Assembly: GCF_004216555.1 (NCBI RefSeq)
Contig: NZ_SGWQ01000001.1
Location: 434,001 to 498,000 of the forward strand
DNA: 64,000 nucleotides
Origin: Herbihabitans rhizosphaerae
GTDB lineage: Bacteria > Actinomycetota > Actinomycetes > Mycobacteriales > Pseudonocardiaceae
Reading direction: 5' to 3'
Part shown: positions 41,802 to 50,842 of the stretch, piece by piece
Layout: the number at the start of each line of letters is the position of its first letter
Numbering within the stretch: position 1 is the stretch's first letter
Program-made: the position numbers and the translations under genes
The notes under the pieces: model-generated
Told to the model about the DNA's origin: nothing
Databases searched by the model: none
Seen by the model: the letters and a program-made list of their open reading frames with translations, nothing else

Positions 41802-42430
41802 GCAGCTTCGGCGACCAGCTTCACGCCCAGCGAGATCAGCACGGTGGCCATCACCCGGTCCAACCAACGGCGCACCCGCCGCCTGGCCAGCACCACCCGC
41901 ATCCGGCCGGCGGCCCACACCACGCAGGACAGCCACACCGCGCCGGCCGTCACGTGGATCGCGACCAGCAGCGCGCCCCAGCCGAACGACGATCCGCCCG
42001 GCGGCAGGAACTGCGGCAGCAGGCTCATGTAGAACACGCCGACCTTCGGGTTCAGCAGGTTGGTGAGGAATCCCGCGCGCAACGCCGACCAGATGGTCCG
42101 CTCGCGCGGCTCCGGCTCGACATCATCGACGTCGGATCCCTTGCGGCGCAAGGAATTCCACAACATCGTGGAGCCGAGCCAGAGCAGATACGCGGCACCG
42201 AGCACACGCACCACGTTGAACGCGACTTCCGACGCGGTGAGCAATCCCGTGAGGCCCACGACGCTCGCCGTGCCCCACACCAGGCAGCCGACGCTGATGC
42301 CGGCGACGGCGGCGAGACCGGTCCGAGCACCGGACACCGAGTGCCGCAGCACGATCATGGTGTCCAGGCCCGGCGTCATCACGCCGATCACCGCCACCAG
42401 CGTGAATCCCCACAACAAGCCACCGGTCAT
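41798..42430 (-). CDS. LysE/RhtB-family exporter
   Basis: A 210-residue membrane protein with about six hydrophobic segments. Family marks are [20 protein letters not shown] near the N-terminus, and GFLTNLLNPKVGVFYMSLLPQF in the middle. It exports amino acids or derivatives. M. tuberculosis has a LysE gene (Rv0488, from memory) beside gpm1; here it sits elsewhere, so the gene may have moved or be a paralog. The stop overlaps purU's end. Confidence 0.93.
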   Translation of the reverse strand: MTGGLLWGFTLVAVIGVMTPGLDTMIVLRHSVSGARTGLAAVAGISVGCLVWGTASVVGLTGLLTASEVAFNVVRVLGAAYLLWLGSTMLWNSLRRKGSDVDDVEPEPRERTIWSALRAGFLTNLLNPKVGVFYMSLLPQFLPPGGSSFGWGALLVAIHVTAGAVWLSCVVWAAGRMRVVLARRRVRRWLDRVMATVLISLGVKLVAEAA

Positions 42431-42457
42431 CGCCGCCCCTTTCTGATGGTGGCGAAG

Positions 42458-43708
42458 CTACCTGGCGAAGGCGGCGGGGTCCACGGCGTTTGCCATCACG
42501 CGGTAGCCGGCGTCGTTGGGGTGCAGCCCGTCGCCGATGTGGTAGGCCGGGTTCATCTGGTCGGGGTCGGTCGGCGAGGCGGTCGCCCGCTCGAAGTCGA
42601 CCACCACGTCGTATTCGCCGGATGTCCGGATCCAGTGGTTCAGCGCGTCCCGCTTGGCCTCGCCCCCGGCGGTGAAGAAGCCGGAACCCTTGTAGGGCAA
42701 CAAGGTCGCGCCGATCACGCGCACGCCGGCCGCGCGCGCCTGCCTGATCAACTCGCGGTGCCCGGCGACCAGTGCATCGGCCGACACGTCGGCGCCGGTC
42801 ATCCCGATGTCGTTGATGCCTTCGAGAATGATCACCGTGCCGACGTTGGGCTGGTCGATCACGTCACGCTTGAACCGCGAGATCCCCTTGTCACCGAACA
42901 ACGGCGAGTCGCCGGTCAGCCGGTTGCCGGCGATCCCCTGGTTGATCACCGCGCGCGGCCTGCCCACGGCGCGCAGCCGCTCAGCCAGCTCATCGGGGTA
43001 GCGGCTGTACGCGCCCGGCGTCGCGCCGTAGCCGTCGGTGATCGAATCGCCGAACGCGGCCACGCCGGTGCGCCTCGGGAACACCTTGATCACGTCGACA
43101 CCGGCCAGGTAGTACCAGGCCTGGGTGGTCTCGGTGAACGCCGTGCCCTTGTGATCGCCGCGGTGATCGCCGGTGGCCCGGTAGCTGTCCGTGTTGGCGT
43201 ACCAGTGGAACGTCGACGGTCCGGTGGGCTGCGCGAAGTACAGCGTGACCGTCACCGACTCCAGCGCGGCGACCGGCAGCAATACCGCGTCGGTCGCGAT
43301 CTCCGCACCCGGCGCGATGGTGAACGAGCGGTGGTGGCCGACGGTGAGGTGCCGCACCGTGCCAGGACGGACGTCGGCCCCGCCGGCGGTCCTGGCCACG
43401 GTCGCGCCGGTGACCCGCAGCGGCGTGGCGCCGTAGGCGTTGGACAGCCGGATCCTGGCGGCAGGCCCGCCGTCGGTCAGCCGCACCACCTGGCGCACGG
43501 TGTGGTCGGCGAAGCCCTGTTCGGACCAGTTCGGTTGGAACGTGCGGCTCGCCCGGTGCACGGACGCGCCCCAACCGCCCGCCCAGGTCAGCGATTGCTG
43601 TTGTGCGCCAACGGAAGGCGGCCCAGAGGGTGTCTCCGCGGCGGCGATGCCCGGACTGGCGAGCGCGAGAGCGGCGGCCAGCGCGGCCGCGACACGAAGG
43701 TGACGCAT
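42458..43708 (-). CDS. Secreted SGNH/GDSL hydrolase, copy 1
   Basis: A 416-residue protein. A signal peptide (about 1-24, ending GIAAAET) leads to an N-terminal beta-domain (~35-180) and an SGNH hydrolase: Ser block FGDSITDGYGA, Gly block GIAGNR, GIND block (LEGINDIGM) and the C-terminal DxxH in GDGLHPNDAGY. It is likely an extracellular esterase. A close tandem copy lies upstream at 43779-45059. The start fits MRHLRVAAALAAALALASPG. Confidence 0.93.
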   Translation of the reverse strand: MRHLRVAAALAAALALASPGIAAAETPSGPPSVGAQQQSLTWAGGWGASVHRASRTFQPNWSEQGFADHTVRQVVRLTDGGPAARIRLSNAYGATPLRVTGATVARTAGGADVRPGTVRHLTVGHHRSFTIAPGAEIATDAVLLPVAALESVTVTLYFAQPTGPSTFHWYANTDSYRATGDHRGDHKGTAFTETTQAWYYLAGVDVIKVFPRRTGVAAFGDSITDGYGATPGAYSRYPDELAERLRAVGRPRAVINQGIAGNRLTGDSPLFGDKGISRFKRDVIDQPNVGTVIILEGINDIGMTGADVSADALVAGHRELIRQARAAGVRVIGATLLPYKGSGFFTAGGEAKRDALNHWIRTSGEYDVVVDFERATASPTDPDQMNPAYHIGDGLHPNDAGYRVMANAVDPAAFAR

Positions 43709-43778
43709 GTGGATGATCCCGTCTCTCCGGTGTGAACGTTCACTCCCCTGACGAACGCACCGGCGCCGATATGACCGC

Positions 43779-45059
43779 CTATCGGGCGAAGGCGGCGGGG
43801 TCCACGGCGTCGGCCATCACGCGGTAGCCGGCGTCGTTGGGGTGCAGATAGTCACCCATGTGGTAGGCCGGATTGATCAGATCGGGGTCGGTCGGTGAGA
43901 CGACCGCACGCTCGAAGTCGACCACCGCGTCGTACTCGCCGGATGTCCGGATCCAGTGGTTCAGCGCGTCCCGCTTGGCCTCGCCCTCGGCGGTGAAGTA
44001 GTCGGCTCCCTTGTAGGGCAACAGAGTCGCGCCGATCACCCGCACGCCGGCCGCGCGCGCCTGTGCGATCAGCTCGCGGTGCCCGGCGATCAGTTGCTCG
44101 ACGGACACCTCGGGCTGCGGCGGCGTGCCGGGCGGGAACGCCTGTCCGCTCATCCCGATGTCGTTGATGCCCTCGAGAACGATCACCGTGCCCACGTTGG
44201 GCTGATCGAGCACGTCACGCTTGAACCGAGCGGTCCCCTTGTCGCCGAAGATCGGCGAGTCGGCGGTCACCCGGTTGCCGCCAATGCCCTGGTTGATCAC
44301 CGCTCGCGGCCGGCCCTCGGCACGCAGTCGCTCGGCCAACTCGTCCGGGTAGCGGTTGTTCGCGCCCGGCGTCGCGCCATAGCCGTCGGTGATCGAGTCA
44401 CCGAACGCGATGACACCGGTGCGCCTCGGGAACACCTTGATCACGTCCACGCCGGCCAGGTAGTACCACGCCTGAGTGGTCTCGGTGAACGCCGTGCCGG
44501 CCGGGTCAGCACGGTGATCGCCGGTGGCCCGGTAGCTGTCCGTGTTGGCGTACCAGTGGTACGTCGTGGGTCCGGTGGGCTCGGCGAAGTACAACGTGAC
44601 CGTCACCGACTCCAGCGGAGCCACCGGCAGCGGCACCGCGTCGGTCGCGACCTCCGCACCCGGCGCGATGGTGAACGAGCGCTGGTGACCGACGGTGAGA
44701 TGGCGCACCGTTCCTGGCCGGATGTCCGCGCCGGACGCGGTCCTGGCCACGGTCGCACCACTGACCCGCAGCGGTGTCGCGCCGTAGGCATTGGACAACC
44801 GAATCCTGGCGGCCACACCGCCCTCGGTCAGCCGCACCACCTGGCGCACCGAGTGATTGGCGAAGCCCACTTCGGACCAGTCCGGCACGAACGCGGTGGT
44901 CGCGTGCTGGACGGGGGCGCCCCACGAGCCCACCCACGTCAGCGATTGCTGTTGCGCGGCAACGGAAGGCGGCGCGGAGGACGTCTCCGCGGCGGCGATG
45001 CCCGGACTGGTGAGCGCGAGAGCGGCGGCCAGCGCGGCCGCGACACGGAGGTGACGCAT
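43779..45059 (-). CDS. Secreted SGNH/GDSL hydrolase, copy 2
   Basis: A 426-residue tandem paralog of the neighbour, with the same signal peptide, N-terminal domain and SGNH blocks (FGDSITDGYGA, GIGGNR, LEGINDIGM, DYLHPNDAGY). It differs mainly by about ten extra residues after the GIND block (GQAFPPGTPPQPEVSVEQL) and scattered substitutions; I estimate very high identity by eye. A 70-bp gap, no insertion element, separates them. The pair could share a role or have diverging substrates. The region 45060-45186 before the LOG gene shows nothing clear. Confidence 0.93.
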   Translation of the reverse strand: MRHLRVAAALAAALALTSPGIAAAETSSAPPSVAAQQQSLTWVGSWGAPVQHATTAFVPDWSEVGFANHSVRQVVRLTEGGVAARIRLSNAYGATPLRVSGATVARTASGADIRPGTVRHLTVGHQRSFTIAPGAEVATDAVPLPVAPLESVTVTLYFAEPTGPTTYHWYANTDSYRATGDHRADPAGTAFTETTQAWYYLAGVDVIKVFPRRTGVIAFGDSITDGYGATPGANNRYPDELAERLRAEGRPRAVINQGIGGNRVTADSPIFGDKGTARFKRDVLDQPNVGTVIVLEGINDIGMSGQAFPPGTPPQPEVSVEQLIAGHRELIAQARAAGVRVIGATLLPYKGADYFTAEGEAKRDALNHWIRTSGEYDAVVDFERAVVSPTDPDLINPAYHMGDYLHPNDAGYRVMADAVDPAAFAR

Positions 45060-45186
45060 GTGGATCCCATCTCTTCGGTATCAACGGTCAGCCCGACCTG
45101 TCCCTGATCATCGACATTACGGCGCACCCCTGACATTCTCCTGACGAACGCGGCAGCGGCGATGTGACCATGACTACGCTGATCTC

Positions 45187-46350
45187 GTGCGCATGGAGTT
45201 CGGGGACCTGGAAAGCCTTCGCGAACACCGGGCGGCCGGTGGTGACCTGCGGGGCGCGGTACTCATCGGTCTGGACCTCACCGGGCCGGACGACGAGGCG
45301 CTGCTGCGGACCCCGCTGGACCGCGCGGTGCTGCTCGGCTGCCGGCTCAGCTCGGTGGTGACCCGCCGGGCGGAGGCGGCCGGCGCACTCCTGTTCCCGG
45401 AGATCCCCGAGCTGCCGTACCGGATCTACCGCACCAGCCTGTACAGCCCCGGCGAGCTGTTCGAGGGGTTCGATCCGGCCGTACCACTGTCCTATTCGGA
45501 CACTCCGGACTCGCGGATCTACGTGCACAGCAAGGAACAGGGGCGCCAGCCGGACCCGGTGTACGCGCTGGCCGAGCGGCTGCACGATCACGCGATCACC
45601 GAGGCGCTGACCGAGAAGCTGGCCGAGGTGCGCGGAGCCGGCGCCGGTCCGCCGGTCGCCGTGATGGGCGGGCACGCGCTCACCCGCGACTCCGACGGGT
45701 ACCGCGCCGCCGTGGAGCTCGGCCGGCGGCTGGGCGCGAGCGACGCGAGGTTCACCGTGCTGACCGGTGGCGGGCCAGGTGCGATGGAGGCGGTGCCGCT
45801 CGGCGTGCGCCTGGCCGCGCCCGGGTGCCCAGCGGTGGACGACGTGCTCGCCGAACTGGCCGGCGCCGCCCGCTTCGGCCGCGGCGGGTCCACTGTGGAC
45901 ACCGAGGAGATCGGGCGCTGGCTGGCCGCGGGGCTGCGGGTGCCGCTGCCGTCCGACGGCGGGTACCCGCACACGATCGGCATCCCGACCTGGTTCTACG
46001 GGCACGAGCCGCCGAACCCGTTCTGCGAGCTGCACGCCAAGTACTTCGCGAACTCGGTGCGCGAGGACGGTCTGCTCACCGTGGCCACCGGCGGGGTCGT
46101 CTACACGCCGGGCAGTGCGGGCACCGTGCAGGAGGTGTTCCAGGACTACACGCAGAACCACTACTCCAGCGTCGGGCCCGCGGCGCCGATGGTGTTCCTG
46201 GGCAAGGAGTTCTGGCTCGACGAGGTGCCGGCGGCGACCCTCGTGCGGCAGCTCGCGCGCGGCCGCGAAGTGGAGAAGTGGATCACCGTGACCGACGACG
46301 CCGACGAAGCCGTCGCCGTCCTGGAGGACTACGCCCGCACCGCCCCCTGA
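45187..46350 (+). CDS. LOG-family Rossmann nucleotide-binding protein
   Basis: A 387-residue protein from GTG 45187 (ATG 45193 possible). An N-terminal ~120-residue extension precedes the LOG-like domain: VAVMGGHALTRDSDGY, FTVLTGGGPGAMEAVPLG (GGGxGxM), and a C-terminal VVYTPGSAGTVQEVFQD (PGGxGTxxE-like, here PGSAGTVQE). LOG proteins cleave nucleotide 5'-monophosphates to release bases. The second Gly of the usual PGGxGT is Ser here, so the activity is uncertain. The long N-terminal part fits the larger actinobacterial class. Confidence 0.85.
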   Translation: MRMEFGDLESLREHRAAGGDLRGAVLIGLDLTGPDDEALLRTPLDRAVLLGCRLSSVVTRRAEAAGALLFPEIPELPYRIYRTSLYSPGELFEGFDPAVPLSYSDTPDSRIYVHSKEQGRQPDPVYALAERLHDHAITEALTEKLAEVRGAGAGPPVAVMGGHALTRDSDGYRAAVELGRRLGASDARFTVLTGGGPGAMEAVPLGVRLAAPGCPAVDDVLAELAGAARFGRGGSTVDTEEIGRWLAAGLRVPLPSDGGYPHTIGIPTWFYGHEPPNPFCELHAKYFANSVREDGLLTVATGGVVYTPGSAGTVQEVFQDYTQNHYSSVGPAAPMVFLGKEFWLDEVPAATLVRQLARGREVEKWITVTDDADEAVAVLEDYARTAP

Positions 46351-46372
46351 TCACGACAGGCCATAGTGGACG

Positions 46373-48556
46373 GTGGCTAATACACTCGGTGGGCTCTTGT
46401 CGTCTGTAACGGGGCGGGCAGGAAGTTCAGTGGACACCGATCGCGACCAGACCGAGATCACCAGCTATGTCGGCCGCGCCACGGAGTTGGCGACGTCGCT
46501 GCGACTGCTGGGCAGCGCGGTGGCCTATCGGCTGGACCTGACCGACCAGTCGACCCCCACTCCCGCCCAGGTCGTGGTCGATCACCTGCGGGACCGGGAA
46601 CTGCTGCTCGTGCTCGACAACTGCGAGCACCTGCTGGAGGGAGTCACGCCCTTCCTGAACGAGGTCCTGCAGCACTGCCCGCGAGTGGTGGTGCTGGCCA
46701 CCAGCCGGCAGTCCCTGGCCACCCCCGGCGAACAGTTGCTGCCCGTGCCCCCGTTCGACGTGCCCGGCGAGGAGGTGACCCTTCCCGAGGACCTGACTCG
46801 TTACGACGCGGTGCGGCTGTTCGTGGACCGGGCGAACGCCATACTGCCGACGTTCACGATCACCAGCGACAACAGCCAAGACCTGGCACGGGTCTGCCGC
46901 AAGCTGGAGGGTCTGCCGCTGGCGATCGAGCTGGCCGCGGTCCGGGTGCGGGCGTTGTCGCTGAGCCAGATCGCCGACCGGCTCGACAGCCGGCTGTCCC
47001 TGCTGACGGTCGGCACCCGCAACCTCCCGAGCCGCCAGCGAACCCTGCGGACCATGATCGACTGGAGTTACGAGCTGTGCTCCGAGCCGGAGCAGTTGGT
47101 CTGGACGCGGGCGTCGGTGTTCTCCGGTGGGTTCGACCTGGCCGCCGCCGAGCAGGTCTGCGGCGGGGACGGGGTCGACCGGTCCGACGTGCTGGACGTC
47201 ATCGGCAGTCTCATCGACAAGTCGATCCTGTTCCGCGAGGAGCATGACGACGAGGCCCGGTACGGCATGCTGGAGGCGCTGCGCGAGTACGGCCAAGACA
47301 TGCTGGACGACTCCGGCGACCGGCTCCGGGTCGCCCGGCTGCACCGGGACTGGTGCTACGCGCTGACCCTCGATTTCCTGTCCAACTGAATCGGCCCCGA
47401 CCAGATCACCCTGCTGGCCCGGACACGCCGGGAGCACGCCAACCTCCGCGTCGCGCTGGAATTCTGCTTCGCCGCGGGCGAGGCCGAGAAGGCCGTGCAC
47501 ATGGTCAGCCGGCTCGACGTGTACTGGAGTATCCGGGGCGGGTTCAGCGAGGCCGTGCTCTGGACGGAACGGGCACTCGCCGAGCTGCCACCCGACGCTC
47601 CCGAGCGGCTGTCCGCGGTGGTGGCCGAGGGCCTGTGCGCGGTGTACCAGGACAAGATCGACTTCGTCCGCCGGCAACTCGACGCGCACGAGGAGCTCCG
47701 GGCCACGGTGGCCCAGCCATTGTTCGACGCGTACTTCGCACTGATCCGCGGTTTGGCCGACCAGTTCAGCCGCGACGAGGCGAGCGCGCGTGACCTGTTC
47801 GCGCAGGCGCTGACCTCCTTCCGCGAGATCTCTCACCAGCCGGGGGCGTACTACGCCGCGATCGTGCACGGCGTGGCCACCGGCATGGCCGGAGACTACG
47901 AGACGGGCCGGAAGCTCCTGCGGGAAGCCATCGCCGCCAGCGAGAGCATCGGCGAGGTCTTCTGGCGATCGAGCGGACTGTGCTTCCTGGCCATGATCGA
48001 AGCGCTGGACGGCAACGCTCGGGCCGCCACCGAGCCCGCCAGAACGGCGTTGCGGCTCAAACAGCAGGTCGAGGATCGCTTCGGCGAAGCCGTGGCCGTG
48101 AGCGCGCTCATCGCCGCGGCGCTGCACGACCAGGACTTCGTCCGCGCCGCGACGTTGATCGGCGTGTCCGACGTGCTGTGGGGCGGGGTAGCCATGGATC
48201 CGGTGCGCACCGGCCAGTTCGGTGTGCTCCGCCGCCGCTACATCGACGCCATCGAGGCGGCGCTGTCGCCATCCCGGACCCAGGCACTGGTCGCCGATGG
48301 TCGAGCGATGCCGAGGGCCCGGTGGCTGCCGCTGGCCCTTGGCGAAGCGGACCCCAACCCGTTGACGCCGCGGGAAACCGAGATCGCCGAGCTGGTCGCC
48401 AAGGGCCTGCGCAACCGGGAGATCGCCAGCAAGCTGGTCATCTCGCTGCGCACCGCCGAGACACACGTCGACCGCATTCTCAACAAACTCGGCCTGCACT
48501 CCCGGACACAGGTCGTGACCTGGATGGCCGAACACCACCCCACCGAGCCCGACTGA
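46373..48556 (+). pseudogene. LuxR-family ATPase regulator, broken by a TGA and missing Walker A
   Basis: One continuous frame encodes a LuxR-type regulator of about 728 codons, cut by TGA at 47387-47389 (after residue 338, LDFLSN). The downstream part starts GPDQITLLARTRREHANLRV in the same frame, ending in a LuxR HTH (LTPRETEIAELVAKGLRNRE, IASKLVISLRTAETHVDRIL). A TGG to TGA change (N-W-I) would explain the stop. The N-terminal ATPase has TSYVGRATELATSLRLLG followed directly by VVVDHLRDRELLLVLDNCEH (Walker B); the P-loop GxxGxGKT and about 50 residues around it are missing. Both defects make full activity unlikely. An HTH-only product from ATG 47495 is conceivable. Confidence 0.85.
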
Positions 48557-48604
48557 AACGCTAGGGTCCGGACCGGACCACAAGTCGATCAGTCGGGGAA
48601 ACAC

Positions 48605-49603
48605 ATGCGACGCCGAACACTGCTCAAGTCCGCGCTGGCCGTCGGAGCCGGAACCGCCGTGGCCACAACGATTCCGGCACTGGCGAGCAAGTCGACAGCG
48701 GCCAAGCTCACCGTCGCGCGCGGTGGCTCCAACTACGGCTGGTATCAGCTCGACGGGTGCGACCGCGAGCCGTACGGCGTGGTCGCGAGCTTCCACAACG
48801 CACCGGACACGATCGCGCAGCAGCTGCGCACGATGTTCGACGCGGGCCAGCGGCGGCTGCGCATCCCGCTGTTCCACCGGCGCGGCACACCGTCCGGCAC
48901 CTTGATCGACTCCACCGGCGGCGACTTGCCCGCGCAGGCGCGCCAGAACCTGACCGACCTGCTGCGGCTGATCAAGGAGACCGGCTTCGAGGAGATCCAG
49001 GTCGCCTACATCCCCAGCGGCGGCAACACGCCGTACGAGTGGCCGTCCTGGAACGAGGACCTGTACCTGGAGAACTGGAACGTCGTGCGCAACATCCGGC
49101 CGATCGTGGCCGGCGCCGGCGCGCACTACCGGCTGGACCTGTACAACGAGGCGATTCCCACTGTGGGACAAGAGGTTCTGCTCCAGTACGCGCGCCGGCT
49201 GTGGGGCGACTACACCCGCGAGTTCGGCAAGGACGACACGATCGGCTTCTCCACGATCGCCGATCCGGACCGGGTGCGCCGCATCCCGGAGGTGTACGGC
49301 GACAACCCGCCGCACCTGTTCGACTTCCACTTCTACTTCAACGATCAGCTCGACGAGCACGGCAAGTTCACCGAGACGCACCGGCTGATGAACGAGATGG
49401 GCTACACCTCGCAGGGCTGGACGATCGGCGAGATGCACTACGACGACCCGGTCGCCGCCGAGCAGCTGTCCCGCGCGATCACCGAGACCGGGCGGCAGGT
49501 GTTCTACGCGCTGCAGTGGCCATGGACGCGGGAGAAGCGGTGCGAGCACGTGGACGTGACGCCGCCGGTCGACTTCGGCAACTACATCGGCGTCGGGTTC
49601 TGA
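48605..49603 (+). CDS. Tat-exported glycoside hydrolase-like protein
   Basis: A 332-residue protein beginning MRRRTLLKSALAVGAG, a twin-arginine signal. The mature part looks like a GH-A clan TIM barrel: LRIPLF early, the general-acid candidate N181-E182 in DLYNEAIP after a strand, and the nucleophile candidate E276 in TIGEMHYDD. Other marks are FDFHFYFND and YALQWPWT. The family is not identified and the substrate unknown; it may act on cell wall or environmental glycans. A 22-bp repeat array follows the stop. Confidence 0.72.
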   Translation: MRRRTLLKSALAVGAGTAVATTIPALASKSTAAKLTVARGGSNYGWYQLDGCDREPYGVVASFHNAPDTIAQQLRTMFDAGQRRLRIPLFHRRGTPSGTLIDSTGGDLPAQARQNLTDLLRLIKETGFEEIQVAYIPSGGNTPYEWPSWNEDLYLENWNVVRNIRPIVAGAGAHYRLDLYNEAIPTVGQEVLLQYARRLWGDYTREFGKDDTIGFSTIADPDRVRRIPEVYGDNPPHLFDFHFYFNDQLDEHGKFTETHRLMNEMGYTSQGWTIGEMHYDDPVAAEQLSRAITETGRQVFYALQWPWTREKRCEHVDVTPPVDFGNYIGVGF

Positions 49604-49654
49604 CCGTCGGGAACCGTTGTCGCACAACGCTGACCGACCTGCCGGCCACCTGCG

Positions 49655-49772
49655 GTGTCTGAGCGCGGGACTCACCGATGCAGAGCGCGGGACTCGCGGG
49701 TGCAGGGCGCGGGACTCGCGGGTGCAGGGCGCGGGACTCGCCGGTGCAGGGCGCGGGACTCGCGGTGTCAAG
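49655..49772. repeat. 22-bp tandem repeat array, inverted relative to the first
   Basis: Five units with GCGCGGGACTC at 49663, 49685, 49707, 49729 and 49751, exactly 22 bp apart, consensus near GCGCGGGACTCGCGGGTGCA plus two bases. It is the reverse complement of the array at 10841-11058 and shares the 19-mer GTGTCTGAGCGCGGGACTC with its end. It also lies at a convergent junction, here between the glycosidase-like (+) and YbaK (-) genes. The 118 bp beyond it (49773-49890) holds nothing notable. Confidence 0.9.
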
Positions 49773-49890
49773 CAGCCGCACCTTAGGGGAACGGGACGCG
49801 ACCCAGCCCCGGTGACGACGGCATGGCACCATGCGCTGGAAGGCACCCATTACTGGGAAATGCCGGGGAGGCGGTCGAGCCTCGCGAAAC

Positions 49891-50439
49891 TCAGCGGCCG
49901 AGATCAGCCAGGACGTCGGCACCCGAGAGCCGGGTGAGCACGTCGCCGGGGATCAGCAGCTTGGAGCCGCGGATTCCGCTGCCGATCACCAGCTCGGGAG
50001 CGTCGGCGACGGCGGGGTCGATCAAGATCGGCCAGTCGGACGGCAGGCCGAGCGGCGTGATCCCGCCGTAGGCCATGCCGGTCAGCTCCACCGCGATGTC
50101 CATCGGCGCGAACGACGCCTTGCGCACGTCCAGCCGCTTGCGCACCACGCCGTTGACATCGGCCCGCGTGGTGGCCAGCACCATGCACGCCGCGTAGCGC
50201 ACCTCACCGGAGCGCTTGCCGGACACCACCACGCAGTTCGCCGACGCGGTCAGCGGCGAGCCGTACGCCTGGCAGAACTCCGCCGTATCGGCCAGCTCCG
50301 GGTCGATCGGCGCCACACCGACGCGATCGCGATCCTCGGCCGGCAGCGCGGCGAGTGCCTTGGCGACCGGCTCACCCAGCAGCTCGGAGCGCTCGGACGC
50401 GGGCGAGACCGACAGCGTCCCGGCGATCGTCCAGTTCAC
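49891..50439 (-). CDS. YbaK/ProRS-associated (INS-type) deacylase
   Basis: A 182-residue protein. GTG 50439 overlaps the DUF2516 stop (GTGA). The YbaK/EbsC pattern is visible: CVVVSGKRSGEVRYAACMV, TTRADVNGVVRKRLDVRKA-like (with the conserved Lys), and MAYGGITPLGLP. These enzymes hydrolyse mischarged aminoacyl-tRNA, for example Cys or Ala on tRNA-Pro. The specificity is unknown. It is placed next to DUF2516 and hbhA genes. Confidence 0.88.
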   Translation of the reverse strand: MNWTIAGTLSVSPASERSELLGEPVAKALAALPAEDRDRVGVAPIDPELADTAEFCQAYGSPLTASANCVVVSGKRSGEVRYAACMVLATTRADVNGVVRKRLDVRKASFAPMDIAVELTGMAYGGITPLGLPSDWPILIDPAVADAPELVIGSGIRGSKLLIPGDVLTRLSGADVLADLGR

Positions 50440-50729
50440 CACTTCTGCCCGCGCTGCACCTCGATCAGCCCTGGTCGCACATCCACGATGTACACCAGCA
50501 CGGCGACCAACCCGGCGATCCAGAACATCATGCCGAAGTCGTAGAACCGGAACAGCAGCAGCGCCGCGGTGCCACCGGCGGTGATGCCGAGCCATGCCGG
50601 CTTCGTCATCTTGTTGATCGCGGTGAACGCGTCCGGGCGCTGCAGCAGGGCGTGGATGAACGCGAACACACCGACGGGCGTCGCGGCCCAATCGATGATC
50701 GTCACGATCCACGCGGCGGTAACCGGCAC
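50436..50729 (-). CDS. DUF2516 membrane protein
   Basis: About 97 residues from GTG 50729; an upstream ATG at 50789 would extend it. It has three hydrophobic segments (AAWIVTIIDWAATPVGVFAF, a middle one and MFWIAGLVAVLVYIVDV) with FIHALLQRPDAFTAINKMTK between them, and a short C-terminal tail (DVRPGLIEVQRGQKW). It fits the DUF2516 family, next to hbhA as Rv0476 is to Rv0475. Function unknown. The YbaK gene overlaps its end. Confidence 0.85.
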   Translation of the reverse strand: MPVTAAWIVTIIDWAATPVGVFAFIHALLQRPDAFTAINKMTKPAWLGITAGGTAALLLFRFYDFGMMFWIAGLVAVLVYIVDVRPGLIEVQRGQKW

Positions 50730-50793
50730 AACCCCAAGATTACGTGCGTTCGGGTGATGGTCACCAGCGGCCCACCACAAACCGGACATACGA

Positions 50794-50830
50794 CGGTCCC
50801 CGGCACCCATCGGGAGGGCGCCGGGGACCG
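50794..50830 (-). terminator. 11-bp hairpin downstream of hbhA-like gene
   Basis: Stem CGGTCCCCGGC 50794-50804 / GCCGGGGACCG 50820-50830, 15-nt loop, 12 bp past the minus-strand stop at 50843. Confidence 0.6.
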
Positions 50831-50842
50831 GTACGACCGAGA

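Noticed and set aside
47387..47389. TGA as selenocysteine or programmed readthrough in the LuxR gene
   Set aside because: Homology expects Trp, no SECIS-like hairpin was recognised, and the missing P-loop already shows decay. Nonsense mutation is simpler.
46427..49846. An 1139-codon minus-strand open frame over the LuxR and glycosidase-like genes
   Set aside because: Low-complexity, His/Arg/Gln-rich translation without family likeness; the plus-strand genes have domains.
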